Shown here in pieces: positions 7,004-18,405 of a DNA stretch of 64,000 nt (position 1 is its first letter; every line of letters begins with the position of its first letter). Both the position numbers and the translations under genes were made by a program. The notes beneath the pieces are model-generated. The model did no database searches. It was not told where the DNA came from and was given only the letters and a program-made list of their open reading frames with translations. The DNA comes from Brevibacillus parabrevis (GTDB lineage: Bacteria > Bacillota > Bacilli > Brevibacillales > Brevibacillaceae). The stretch covers positions 310,001 through 374,000 of the forward strand of contig NZ_RHHV01000005.1 in assembly GCF_003710905.1 (NCBI RefSeq). The letters run 5' to 3'.

Positions 7004-9628
7004 ATGTTCTGGAAAAAAACAATGCTCTTGTTTCTGGCCGCCCTGCTTTTTGTGGGAACCGGGAGCGCAGGGGTCGGATTGGCTGCGGAAGTAATCAACC
7101 GCCTGGTGCTGACCAAAAACGAGGTAACGGTAGAGTTGGGTGACACGGTATCCGTAGGAGCCACAGCCCTTTACGAGAGCGGAAAAACAGAAGATGTTAC
7201 GGTAAAGACGAATTGGCAAAGCCCTGACCAGGGCAAAGTGATTAACGTCTACTCAGGACAAATTACGGCCAAGGCTGTTGGAAACGCCGTAGTTACTGCG
7301 GAATATATGGGCCAGACAGCCATCGTCAATGTAACCGTCACGAAAAAAGTCAAGGCGCTGTCGTTGAATCAGCAGTCGGTCAACACTCGCATCGGGGAAG
7401 AGAAAACGGTTGAATTGACTGCGTATTACAGCGAAGGCGAACCGGAAAAAGTAACAGAAAAAGCAGACTGGTCGATCGACAAGCCGGCCGTCGCCACCGT
7501 GATCAACGGCAAGATCAGAGGGCTTAGCTCCGGTACGGCAACGATTACTGCCAAGTTCGGCAGTCAGTCTACAAGCATGCAGGTAAGCGTCGAGATTGCG
7601 CATCGACTCGACCCGGACAAAACCCAACTGTCGCTGCTTTTGGGAGAATCGCAAAACATCGTGCTGACCGCGATTTATCCGGATGGCTCCGAAGATAAGG
7701 ATGTCGCTGCAAAAGCAGAATGGTCTTCTGACAACGCTGCAGTAGCAGACGCCATCAAAGGAAAAATTACCGCCTACAGCGCGGGTACTGCCACCATTAC
7801 CGCCACATACGGGACAAAAACAGCTACGATCAAGGTGGATGTGGACAATACGCAACGACTGGTCGTTTCGCCACAAAACGTCTTTTTGAAAGTTGGCGCA
7901 GAGCAGACGGTCAAGCTGGAAGCTACCTATGCCAACTCCACCACTCCTGTCGACGTGAAGGACAAGGCAGAATGGTCCTCGGACAAGGAAAACGTCGCTT
8001 ACTACAGCAACGGGAAAATTCATGCCGTAGCTTCAGGCGAAGCCGTCATTACGGCGAAATACAGCAACAAAACGGTGCAAATTCTCGTTGATGTAGAAGT
8101 GCCGCGCTCGCTGGATATCATTCCGTCCTACCTGACGATGCAAAGCGGCAAAAGCGTGGAAGTAGGAACGGCACCAAATGGCAACAACGTAGTGGTAAAA
8201 GCTTATTTTGCAGATGGACAAAGTGAGTATATTACGGACAAGCTGGAATGGTCCTCGGATCAACCGGACATCGTGTTTGCCAGCGGGAAAACCATTACGG
8301 CTTACAAAGCGGGCTCCGCGACATTGACGGCGAAATACGGCGGCAAGACAGCGAACTTCGTGGTAGACGTGGATGTACCGCAAAGCTTGACAGCGAATCC
8401 TTCCAAAGTGGCAATTCAGGTAGGCGACGTCAAGCAGATCACAGTAACGGCTGCCTTCCCGAACGCAAGCAGTGAAGATGTGACACAAAAAGTCACCTGG
8501 ACATCCAGCGCGCCAGCAGTTGCAACCGTGCGCCAAGGTCTGGTCACAGGTGTAGCGACGGGTGCCGCAACGATCACAGCGACGTTTGGCACACGCTCGA
8601 TCACCATTCCGGTATCGGTCGGTGTCCTGCAATCTTTGACGGTAGACAAAAAGTCGGTGGTCTTAAGCAAAGGCGACAGCCAGGAAGTCAAGCTGACCGC
8701 CACTTATGCGGATGGAACAGTCAAAAACAACATCAATGAGCAAGCGACTTGGACGTCCACTTCTGCGGCAGTAGCCGAAGTGAACGCAGGCAAAATTACA
8801 GCAATCGGCTCCGGGAAAGCGACGATCACAGGTTCTTTTGAAGGCAAGAGCGTGACCGTGACGGTCGAGGTAGACCAGGCACAGACCTTGACCATCAATC
8901 CGCGAATCTTGATCATCAACGTCAATGACACGGCCTCAATCGAATTGAAAGCGACAGACGCTTCCGGCGCCACTATCGATGTATCCAAAACCGCAGATTG
9001 GACCTCGACCAACCTGAAGGTAGCGGATGTGGAAAACGGCAAAGTGCGTGGGCTTGCCAACGGTCGCGCGACAATCACTTTCAAATACGGAAGCAAGTCT
9101 GTATCGCTTCCGGTAGAAGTAGGCATTGTGACCAAGCTGGAGGCGGACAAGCGCTTTGTCAGCCTGAAATCAAACGGTGGCGGGGTACAAATCACCCTGA
9201 CCGCAACCATGTCAGACGGCCGCACGATGGACGTCACGAACATGGCAGACTGGAAGGTCAGCAACTATAAAATTGCCGACGTATCCAAAGGCTTGGTCAA
9301 AGGTCTGGCTTTCGGCAAAGCGACAATCAGCGCCAAATACAGCGACAAGAGCGTGAGCATCCCGGTCGATGTGGACACGCTGAAATATTTGAAAACAGAC
9401 GTCGTTCAAGTCGTCATGAGCAAAGGCGAGTCGAAGCAAGTCAGCGCGATCGCTACTTACATGGACGGCACGGAAGCGAACGTCACGAAGCCAGCCCTGT
9501 GGACCACCTCTCGCCTGCTCGTAGCAGACGTGAAGGACGGGATCATCAAGGCGACTGGCTCCGGCAAAGCTACCATTTACGTCAGCTACGGCGGCAAGAA
9601 AACGCCAATCGTCGTAACCGTACGCTAG
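7004..9628 (+). CDS. Secreted protein of ten tandem BIG2 (Ig-like) domains
   Basis: The 874-residue chain has a Sec signal peptide (MFWKKTMLLFLAALLFVG, cleavage likely after GLAA) followed only by repeats. I count ten units of about 83-92 residues, each with the BIG2 pattern: a conserved W in the middle (WSSD, WTSS, WTST), then GKI.A...G.A.ITA.YG.K. Unit 5 has an insertion near residue 390. BIG2 domains are bacterial Ig-like folds of surface and adhesion proteins. There is no LPXTG, SLH or other anchor and no enzymatic domain. GAGGAGG lies 6 nt before the ATG at 7004. It is likely an extracellular structural or adhesive protein; function is inferred only from fold. Confidence 0.85.
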   Translation: MFWKKTMLLFLAALLFVGTGSAGVGLAAEVINRLVLTKNEVTVELGDTVSVGATALYESGKTEDVTVKTNWQSPDQGKVINVYSGQITAKAVGNAVVTAEYMGQTAIVNVTVTKKVKALSLNQQSVNTRIGEEKTVELTAYYSEGEPEKVTEKADWSIDKPAVATVINGKIRGLSSGTATITAKFGSQSTSMQVSVEIAHRLDPDKTQLSLLLGESQNIVLTAIYPDGSEDKDVAAKAEWSSDNAAVADAIKGKITAYSAGTATITATYGTKTATIKVDVDNTQRLVVSPQNVFLKVGAEQTVKLEATYANSTTPVDVKDKAEWSSDKENVAYYSNGKIHAVASGEAVITAKYSNKTVQILVDVEVPRSLDIIPSYLTMQSGKSVEVGTAPNGNNVVVKAYFADGQSEYITDKLEWSSDQPDIVFASGKTITAYKAGSATLTAKYGGKTANFVVDVDVPQSLTANPSKVAIQVGDVKQITVTAAFPNASSEDVTQKVTWTSSAPAVATVRQGLVTGVATGAATITATFGTRSITIPVSVGVLQSLTVDKKSVVLSKGDSQEVKLTATYADGTVKNNINEQATWTSTSAAVAEVNAGKITAIGSGKATITGSFEGKSVTVTVEVDQAQTLTINPRILIINVNDTASIELKATDASGATIDVSKTADWTSTNLKVADVENGKVRGLANGRATITFKYGSKSVSLPVEVGIVTKLEADKRFVSLKSNGGGVQITLTATMSDGRTMDVTNMADWKVSNYKIADVSKGLVKGLAFGKATISAKYSDKSVSIPVDVDTLKYLKTDVVQVVMSKGESKQVSAIATYMDGTEANVTKPALWTTSRLLVADVKDGIIKATGSGKATIYVSYGGKKTPIVVTVR

Positions 9629-9654
9629 ATCTGATCTATAGAAGCATTAGCTCC

Positions 9655-9703
9655 AGGGGGTGTCTCATCAGCCGAGTATTCGGCAGGAGACCCCCTTTTT
9701 TTA
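9655..9703 (+). terminator. Strong terminator after the BIG2 protein gene
   Basis: Stem GGGGGTGTCTC / GGAGACCCCC with an inner GCCGA/TCGGC hairpin, then seven T residues. Confidence 0.88.
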
Positions 9704-9731
9704 GGGAAAAGAGAAAAGGGAGGGGCCACAC

Positions 9732-10817
9732 ATGCCCAAGATCAAGGACTTAGGGAATTTTGAGGTGTTGCCAGAGATTGCAGCGCACATTTACGAAGGA
9801 AATGTCGACGCTTTGCAGGCAGCCTTGGCAGCCGGCTGGGATCTGGAAAAAGAAATCGTCTTGAGCCAATACACGACAGTAAGCCCGCTGGAGTTGGCGT
9901 TAATGGCGGAGAAGCTGGAAGTAGTCAAGCTTCTCGTCGAACACGGCGCCAACCTCAATGCGAAAGAGAAGCCTGCTTTTTTGCTGGCTGTCCGCTATTG
10001 CAAAGAAAACATCGTTCGCTATATCGCAGAGCAAGGCGCCCGCATGGATATGCTGAACCGGGTCAAATCCGGCGCATATGAGCAAGCCTACTACGGCCAA
10101 AAAAGCAATATCCCGCTGATCCACGAGCTCGGTCTGAACATCAGACAGCACGCGGGAGAGGTGCTGCGCAAGGCCGCAGCGGACAACGACCGCAAAACAA
10201 TCGATTACTTGCTGGAGCATGGCGTAGACATCAACTACAATCAGCCAGACATGGTCTATCCGTACAAGGCAACACCGCTGACCGTCGCAACCCGCATGGG
10301 CAACGTCGGCATGGTCAAATACTTGGTCGAGCGCGGCGCAGACGTCACCCTCGCGGAAAAAGGCGGCGAGCGCCCTTACACGATTGCCGTCAGCAACAAG
10401 CAGGACGAACTGGCCGCCTATTTAAAATCGTTGGAGCCCGCCGAGCTGCATGATCTGGAGAACAGAAAATACGAACTGCAAAAGCACAAGCTGTCCGCCG
10501 AGCTAATCGCCTTCCTCACCGGAGACAACTTGCACGTGAAGCTTGCAGACAATGATTTCGAGATAAAGCACATCGATTTTTTGTCCCTGACAGATACAGT
10601 CGAAATGAAAATCGGTCGCAAAAAGCTGCTGCGCATCTCCGCCTGCGTCGACAACTACTCCGGTCTGGTTTTGGTATGGAACCCACAGAAAAAAGGCATG
10701 ATCGGCTGCTACGACGAGGAGCACCAGGAATATGCCGACCTGGCCAGCTTTGCAGAATTTATGAAGCGGCCGGAGGTTTATTTGATGAAGTTTATGGAGG
10801 GGGAGTTGGGAGAGTAG
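9732..10817 (+). CDS. Ankyrin-repeat protein with an unassigned C-terminal domain
   Basis: The 361-residue cytosolic protein has no signal peptide. Residues about 20-230 hold five or so ankyrin units (SPLELALMAEKLEVVKLLVEHGANLN; TPLTVATRMGNVGMVKYLVERGADVT), a protein-binding scaffold. Residues 250-361 form a separate alpha/beta segment (ELIAFLTGDNLHVKLADND ... GMIGCYDEEHQEYADLASFAEF) that I cannot name; its ending, a question about whether a position is covered by a list of days or areas, loosely recalls SMI1/KNR4-like proteins but without a convincing match. GGGAGG lies 8 nt before the ATG. It follows a strong terminator, so it is likely monocistronic. Partner and role are unknown. Confidence 0.7.
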   Translation: MPKIKDLGNFEVLPEIAAHIYEGNVDALQAALAAGWDLEKEIVLSQYTTVSPLELALMAEKLEVVKLLVEHGANLNAKEKPAFLLAVRYCKENIVRYIAEQGARMDMLNRVKSGAYEQAYYGQKSNIPLIHELGLNIRQHAGEVLRKAAADNDRKTIDYLLEHGVDINYNQPDMVYPYKATPLTVATRMGNVGMVKYLVERGADVTLAEKGGERPYTIAVSNKQDELAAYLKSLEPAELHDLENRKYELQKHKLSAELIAFLTGDNLHVKLADNDFEIKHIDFLSLTDTVEMKIGRKKLLRISACVDNYSGLVLVWNPQKKGMIGCYDEEHQEYADLASFAEFMKRPEVYLMKFMEGELGE

Positions 10818-11097
10818 GGCGTGGGAAGAGAGAGGGAGGCAGGTAAGGGGTCTGGGGAGTAAATGTTTGCGGCTTGGTGGGGTGAGTCAGAGAGAGCAAC
10901 TGGGGCGGAAGGGTCACCCACCAGTTTTGCCCCCTATTCCTCTTCGCCACTCGGCTGCTCCCCAAAAAGAAAGCACGATTAGCACAGCTGACACACCATC
11001 AGGTCATCAAACTAACGACTCCCTTCTTTAAATGAAAAGGCGAAGGAATGGCCGAAGGATTTTTCAAAAGGAGTGGGAATTTTTCCTGTTTTTTCGC
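10818..11097. other. Intergenic region without gene
   Basis: The first 150 bp are purine-rich. No open frame with a ribosome site, no hairpin with a T run. It leads to the tRNA promoter. Confidence 0.6.
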
Positions 11098-11127
11098 TTG
11101 CAGTGTAAACGGGCGGTGTGCTATACT
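11098..11127 (+). promoter_or_regulatory. Promoter of the tRNA locus
   Basis: TTGCAG (11098-11103), 18-bp spacer, TATACT (11122-11127), with a GC-rich start region typical of stable-RNA promoters. It precedes a truncated tRNA 5' half and the intact tRNA-Ala. Confidence 0.65.
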
Positions 11128-11167
11128 TAGAGCACTGAGGCAGTAATATCGCTGAAGAATACATAAT

Positions 11168-11189
11168 GGGGCATTAGCTCAGCTGGGAG
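11168..11189 (+). pseudogene. Truncated tRNA 5' half
   Basis: GGGGCATTAGCTCAGCTGGG matches the acceptor strand and D-arm of an Ala/Ile-type tRNA, then homology stops abruptly where the 29-bp repeat begins. No anticodon or T-arm follows. Confidence 0.6.
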
Positions 11190-11216
11190 TCCGAGCTGGT
11201 CAAATGTACTACCAAA
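11188..11216 (+). repeat. 29-bp direct repeat, left copy
   Basis: Starts AGTCCGAGCTGGTCAAATGT and continues to 11216. A second copy in the same orientation lies at 22805-22833 with 27 of 29 identical bases. The two copies bracket the tRNA-Ala, the DoxX-like gene and the whole CRISPR-Cas locus, 11.6 kb apart. Confidence 0.8.
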
Positions 11217-11244
11217 AAATGAATACCAGCTTTAATTTTATCGT

Positions 11245-11320
11245 GGGGGCATAGCTCAGCTGGGAGAGTGCTTGACTGGCAGTCAAGAGGTCAGGGGTTC
11301 GATCCCCCTTGTCTCCACCA
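11245..11320 (+). tRNA. tRNA-Ala (anticodon GGC)
   Basis: A 76-nt cloverleaf. Acceptor GGGGGCA pairs with TGTCTCC and includes the G3:U70 pair that marks alanine tRNAs. D-arm AGCTCAGCTGGGAGAG, anticodon stem CTTGA/TCAAG with loop CTGGCAG (anticodon GGC at 11278-11280), variable loop AGGTC, T-arm AGGGG-TTCGATC-CCCCT, encoded ACCA end. All stems close, so it should be functional. Confidence 0.93.
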
Positions 11321-11332
11321 TACTTAATCGTC

Positions 11333-11357
11333 AAAACGGCAGAGATGCCGTTTTTTT
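11333..11357 (+). terminator. Terminator of tRNA-Ala
   Basis: AAAACGGCA, GAGA loop, TGCCGTTTTTTT. Near-identical hairpins recur at 12452, 22906, 26954 and 27947. Confidence 0.88.
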
Positions 11358-11830
11358 GTTGTGATTCAAACGTTCTATGAGCATATCTTAGGAACCTAAA
11401 ATAGCATGGTTCCCTAAAATACTTCAATTTTATGAGGAGAAGAAAAGCGCAATGATAAATATCTCCAAAAAAGAAATTGCCTATTTACAAACCGACGGTC
11501 GGTATTTTATAATTGGCATATAGACACCAAGTGCCCGGCATAAAGATAAAAACTAGCCTGGTTAGCCGTACTTATTCCGTTGCAGCTCAGAATGATTCGC
11601 TACGGCTTCCACCACATCAAAAGCGGCAAAATCTCCAAGGAGTATCGTGAGACTTCTCGCTCTTGGGCAGTTTTCGGCATCGCCATTACGGCGACCGCCC
11701 ATCGTGATGGTTGATAGTATACCTCTTGGCAGTGACAGGCTTCTAAAAAGCTGGGACAACAACGAATAGAACAAGGGTCTGACCCTCGTCACGTTCCTTT
11801 ATAAGCAGATTCCTAAAGGGAGAGATGAAA
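11358..11830. promoter_or_regulatory. Intergenic region with an orphan TetR-type palindrome
   Basis: Contains ACCGACGGTCGGT (11491-11503), a perfect odd palindrome of the kind bound by TetR-family repressors, 330 bp before the DoxX-like gene. No TetR gene is present. A short open stretch (11592-11714, beginning MIRYGFHHIKSGKISKEYRE) has no ribosome site and may be a gene remnant that I cannot name. Confidence 0.45.
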
Positions 11831-12265
11831 ATGGTGCCTTTTTACGTGCTTGTCGGAGCTTTTCTGCTGTTCAAGATTCTCGGGCTAATCGGCTTGTCTT
11901 ATTTCGAAGGGTGGCATTCCTCGCTTCAGGGAGCGGTAGCCGTTATGCTGCTGCTTACCGCTTCTGCCCACTGGGGGGCAAAACGTCCTGACCTAATCCG
12001 CATGGTTCCGCCGATTTTTCCGAAGCCAGGTTGGATCGTGACAGCTACCGGGTTGCTGGAAATTGCCGGAGCCATCGGCATTCTGTTCCCTGCGACCTCT
12101 CAGGCGGCTTCCATAGGCTTGGCAGTGCTGCTGGTGGCGATGTTCCCAGCCAATGTGCGTGCGGCCAGAGAGTCCTTAACGATTGGGGGGAGACCTGTAC
12201 CTAAGCTACTTCTTCGTACAGTGCTTCAGTTCGTCTTTTTAGCAGCAGTCCTGTTGGCGGGGTAA
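11831..12265 (+). CDS. DoxX-like membrane protein
   Basis: A 144-residue inner-membrane protein with four predicted helices (FYVLVGAFLLFKILGLIG; GAVAVMLLLTASAHWG; WIVTATGLLEIAGAIGILF; LLLRTVLQFVFLAAVLLAG). The GLLEIAGAIGIL segment and overall layout match the DoxX/DUF4267 group, small membrane proteins with suggested redox or transport links and no settled function. The start at 11831 was chosen because GGGAG (11818-11822) stands 8 nt before it; the ATG at 11825 is only 2 nt away. It sits between the tRNA-Ala locus and the CRISPR island. A TetR-type palindrome lies well upstream. Confidence 0.75.
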   Translation: MVPFYVLVGAFLLFKILGLIGLSYFEGWHSSLQGAVAVMLLLTASAHWGAKRPDLIRMVPPIFPKPGWIVTATGLLEIAGAIGILFPATSQAASIGLAVLLVAMFPANVRAARESLTIGGRPVPKLLLRTVLQFVFLAAVLLAG

Positions 12266-12376
12266 ACTTGTGGGGTGCATAACTTTCTCACTATAATAAA
12301 ACGATGTTCCAGGTGCCTCGTTCATTATGTGTCGTTTAGTTTGTTTCGGATTTATGGGGAGTGAAACAAACTATTG
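12266..12376. other. Intergenic, 10-bp inverted repeat
   Basis: AGTTTGTTTC (12338-12347) and GAAACAAACT (12363-12372) are perfect inverted repeats with a 15-nt loop. No gene seen. Confidence 0.5.
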
Positions 12377-12434
12377 TGGGAGAGCGCATCGCTGGCAATG
12401 TAGAGGTAAGCGGTTCGATCCGGCTATGTTCCAT
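12377..12434 (+). pseudogene. Decayed tRNA-Ala(GGC) copy, left of cas3
   Basis: Retains GGGAGAGCGC, an anticodon loop CTGGCAA (GGC), a T-loop GGTTCGATCC and a degenerate TTCCATCA end. It lacks the 5' acceptor and most of the D-arm. A copy of the tRNA-Ala terminator follows at 12452. Confidence 0.7.
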
Positions 12435-12451
12435 CATAATGTTAACTACGG

Positions 12452-12475
12452 AAACGGCAGAGATGCCGTTTTTTA
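12452..12475 (+). terminator. Terminator of the decayed tRNA copy
   Basis: AAACGGCA, GAGA, TGCCGTTTTTT; same hairpin as after the intact tRNA-Ala. The next 235 bp to cas3 hold no gene. Confidence 0.8.
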
Positions 12476-12710
12476 TTGTAAATAAAGGAGTATCAAGTTT
12501 GACGTAAATTCGAAGCTCTAACAAATGGGTGGGGCTAGAAATGGTTTGGGTGCCGCAATTTGTACCATAATCTATCATTTGTGTAAAAATAATTAAATTT
12601 AAAAGGAATGAGACTTTAGGCGTAGAAATGTTCATTTAATCCTGTTACAGTTTGCTACAAATTCCAACAATAATATCTATGTGCATCCCTTTTTTGACAG
12701 GAGGAGATCC

Positions 12711-14969
12711 ATGGAATTTTACGCCCACAGCAAGGACAACGGAGATTATCAGCTATTGAAGATCCATTTGGAAGCGGTTGCGGAAAGGTGCAAAAGCAAC
12801 GCGGATATATTTGGACTAGGCCAATTGGGCTATATAATCGGCCTCATGCATGATGTCGGCAAATATTCAGAGCTTTTCCAGGAACGGGTGAGAGGGAAAA
12901 ATGTGCGGGTAGATCATTCTACTGCGGGAGCGAAATGGATGCTGGACAAGCAGTCGTACAGCAGGCACATTGGAACGAGCGGTGCGGCCGCATATTTGGC
13001 GACGCTGGCTGCGATGTCTATTTCTGGTCATCATGGCGGCCTGCAAAACTACGGTACTCGGGACGAAGAGGGTTCATTCAAGAAGCGCGTGTCCAAGAGC
13101 GATGCCGAAATTCCGTCATGGTCTTCCGCATGGGACGAAATACAAGTTCCGTTGGGTAAGGTACCGATTCCACCAGTCTTTCAACCGGAGCTGCTGCTGA
13201 AGCATAAGCACCTTTTAGCTTGGAAATACAGTTTTCTTGGCAGAATGCTGTATTCCTGCTTAGTCGATGCGGATTCTATCGATACGAGAGATTTCGCGAG
13301 TGATGCCGACCGTCTTATGATACAGGAACGAAATCAACCGTCGATGGAACAATTGCTGGAGCGGTTGAACAATTATCTGCGTCCTTTCAAGCAGGCCGAA
13401 GATACCCAAATCAACAGACAGCGCAGGCAAATCCAAGATGTGTGTCGACGGCAGGCCCAGTCGGCCCGAGGACTGTTCTCGCTATCGGTGCCGACGGGCG
13501 GCGGCAAGACGCTATCGTCTATGGTTTTCGCCTTGGAGCATGCCAAGGTTTGCAAACTACGCCGCATCATCTATGTCATCCCTTTTACGAGCATAATAGA
13601 ACAGAATGCGAGAGTGTTTCGGAGGGCGCTTGGTGAAGATGCCGTACTTGAGCATCACAGCAATTTCAATATGGAAGAGTACGAAGAGAATCATGATCCG
13701 AAGGAAGCACGGTTGCTCAAGCTGAATTCGGAAAATTGGGATGCTTCTGTTGTCGTCACGACATCTGTTCAGTTTTTTGAATCGTTGTTCTCGAACCGAA
13801 GAAGCAAGTGCCGCAAGCTGCACAATATTGCCGGCTCCGTCATCGTGATCGATGAGGCACAGAGTCTTCCGCGAGGCTATGTGATGCCATGTCTGCATGC
13901 GATTCAGGAGCTTGTGGAGCATTACCAGTGTTCGGTGGTGCTATGTACGGCAACACAGCCCCCATGGGACAAGCTGGGAGTTCAAACTAAAGAAATTTTG
14001 GATGATCCGACACCCGTGCAATTAATGGATATGTTCAAAAGAGTTCAAGTCTCCGTTTACGGTGCAGTCGACGATGCAGTCACTGACGAAACTGTCGTGG
14101 ACTGGATTGCGGATGCGGGACAAGTCCTTTGTATCGTCAATACGCGCAAGCATGCCAGACTGCTGTTCGAACATCTAAAGTTGCTGCATATAGATGGCAT
14201 CTATCATTTGAGTGGCCGCATGTGCGCATCCCATCGCCAGAGCATATTGGAGGAGATAAAGAAACGGTTGGCGGCAGGGCTGCCATGTCGCGTCGTATCC
14301 ACGCAATTAATAGAAGCGGGAGTCGATGTCGACTTCCCTAAGGTGTTTCGGGCGATGGCCGGATTGGATTCCATTGCGCAAGCCGCTGGCAGATGCAATC
14401 GCGAAGGGGGGGCGGTACTGGGCGAGGTGCGTGTATTTTACCCGGAGCGGCACGGCATGCCGACAAAAGGTTGGATGAAGGAGACGGCGGCGGAAGCGCA
14501 GCATGTACTGCGGTATGAGGGTGACGCGCTTTCGCTGTCAGCCATGCGGAACTATTTTGACCGAATCTATGGATTCAATGACAACACCGTTCTCCAGAAA
14601 ACGGACGATAAAGGCATCATGGAGCTACTTAGCCTCAAAAATATGAATCTCCAAATTCCGTATGAAGAGATTGCGGATCGATTCCAGTTTATTGATGGTC
14701 AGATGCAAAGTATCGTCGTTCCTTATGATGCCAAAGCGACGGAAGCCATTGAGGCATTGAGATACAGTGCTCATCCCGCTGGTATTATGCGCAAGCTGCA
14801 GACTTACTCGGTGCAGGTCTATCAATTCGAGCTGGCTGCCATGCTCAGAGCTGATCTGCTTGCGAGCAGCGGTGGCGTTCTTTATTTAACGGAAAGCGCC
14901 TATTACAACAAAGAGACGGGCTTGCTTCAGCCTGAGGATTTGGTGGAGCATGAGGTTTTATTATTTTAG
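12711..14969 (+). CDS. cas3: CRISPR nuclease-helicase Cas3 (type I-C)
   Basis: Recruited by target-bound Cascade, it nicks and processively degrades DNA. The 752-residue protein has an N-terminal HD nuclease (HDVGKYSELF with H47-D48, DHSTAG, SGHHGG) and an SF2 helicase: Walker A SVPTGGGKTLSS (about residue 259), VIDEAQSLPR (about 380), and motif VI region AQAAGRCNREG. All catalytic motifs are present. The start at 12711 has GGAGGAG 4-10 nt upstream; a GTG at 12681 does not. It is the first gene of a seven-gene operon with gaps or overlaps of at most 32 bp. Confidence 0.95.
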   Translation: MEFYAHSKDNGDYQLLKIHLEAVAERCKSNADIFGLGQLGYIIGLMHDVGKYSELFQERVRGKNVRVDHSTAGAKWMLDKQSYSRHIGTSGAAAYLATLAAMSISGHHGGLQNYGTRDEEGSFKKRVSKSDAEIPSWSSAWDEIQVPLGKVPIPPVFQPELLLKHKHLLAWKYSFLGRMLYSCLVDADSIDTRDFASDADRLMIQERNQPSMEQLLERLNNYLRPFKQAEDTQINRQRRQIQDVCRRQAQSARGLFSLSVPTGGGKTLSSMVFALEHAKVCKLRRIIYVIPFTSIIEQNARVFRRALGEDAVLEHHSNFNMEEYEENHDPKEARLLKLNSENWDASVVVTTSVQFFESLFSNRRSKCRKLHNIAGSVIVIDEAQSLPRGYVMPCLHAIQELVEHYQCSVVLCTATQPPWDKLGVQTKEILDDPTPVQLMDMFKRVQVSVYGAVDDAVTDETVVDWIADAGQVLCIVNTRKHARLLFEHLKLLHIDGIYHLSGRMCASHRQSILEEIKKRLAAGLPCRVVSTQLIEAGVDVDFPKVFRAMAGLDSIAQAAGRCNREGGAVLGEVRVFYPERHGMPTKGWMKETAAEAQHVLRYEGDALSLSAMRNYFDRIYGFNDNTVLQKTDDKGIMELLSLKNMNLQIPYEEIADRFQFIDGQMQSIVVPYDAKATEAIEALRYSAHPAGIMRKLQTYSVQVYQFELAAMLRADLLASSGGVLYLTESAYYNKETGLLQPEDLVEHEVLLF

Positions 14970-17485
<2,516 letters not shown>

Positions 17486-17517
17486 CACTATATATTTGGA
17501 AAGAGAGGGATTTGATT

Positions 17518-18399
17518 ATGCCGGAAAAAACACCGCTTTCAAAACGGTATGAATTTGTGCTGTTGTTCGATGTAGAAAACGGAAATCCGAATGGCGACCC
17601 AGATGCAGGCAACCTGCCACGCATTGATCCAGAGACTGGTTGCGGGCTTGTAACAGATGTGTCCATCAAGCGTAAAGTGCGCAACTATATTGAACTGGCG
17701 CAGGGTGATCGGGATTCATACGGTATTTATGTCAAGGAAGCCGCTGTGCTGAACAATTTGAACAAAGAAGCCTTCCTCCATCATCCGGACATGGAATTGA
17801 AGGACAACAAGCCGGACAAGATGGCCGCTAAGAAAAGAGAGGACCAGCAGACGCTAGCTCGCTGGATGTGCGACAAGTACTACGATATTCGCGCTTTCGG
17901 CGCGGTCATGACGACCGGAGTCAATTGCGGGCAAGTGCGCGGACCAGTGCAGTTCAGCTTTGCGCGGAGCATCGATCCAATCTCGCCGATGGATGTTACG
18001 ATTACGCGGATGGCGGTGACGAACGAGAAGGACGCGGAGAAGGAGCGCACGATGGGACGCAAGAGCATCGTTCCGTACGGACTGTACAGAATGGAAGGCT
18101 TTATTTCCGCGCCGTTGGCGAATCAGACGAATTTTGGTGAAGAGGACCTGGAGCTGCTGTGGAGTGCGCTTGTCAACATGTTCGACCATGACCGCTCGGC
18201 TGCAAGGGGCAAGATGGCTGCACAGAAGCTGATCGTATTCGAGCATGAGACCCGGCTGGGCAACGCGCCGGCGCATAAGCTGTTCCAACTCGTCCAGGTA
18301 TACCGCAAGCCGGGATCGGATATTCCTCGCTCTTTCGACGATTATGTCGTTGATATTTACGCGGCTCCTGACGGGGTTCGTATTTTGGAAAAGCTGTAG
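17518..18399 (+). CDS. cas7c: Cas7c (Csd2), Cascade backbone protein
   Basis: Several copies polymerise along the crRNA spacer to form the Cascade backbone. The 293-residue protein starts [24 protein letters not shown], the diagnostic Csd2 segment, followed by [15 protein letters not shown] and the later block [20 protein letters not shown]. The start at 17518 is preceded by GAGAGGGA with 7-nt spacing; the in-frame TTG at 17512 overlaps that site. It lies 32 bp after cas8c and 6 bp before cas4. Intact and of normal length. Confidence 0.95.
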   Translation: MPEKTPLSKRYEFVLLFDVENGNPNGDPDAGNLPRIDPETGCGLVTDVSIKRKVRNYIELAQGDRDSYGIYVKEAAVLNNLNKEAFLHHPDMELKDNKPDKMAAKKREDQQTLARWMCDKYYDIRAFGAVMTTGVNCGQVRGPVQFSFARSIDPISPMDVTITRMAVTNEKDAEKERTMGRKSIVPYGLYRMEGFISAPLANQTNFGEEDLELLWSALVNMFDHDRSAARGKMAAQKLIVFEHETRLGNAPAHKLFQLVQVYRKPGSDIPRSFDDYVVDIYAAPDGVRILEKL

Positions 18400-18405
18400 G
18401 TTCAT

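Noticed and set aside
11168-11189. Second complete tRNA before tRNA-Ala
   Set aside because: Only the 5' half is present; homology stops at the 29-bp repeat.
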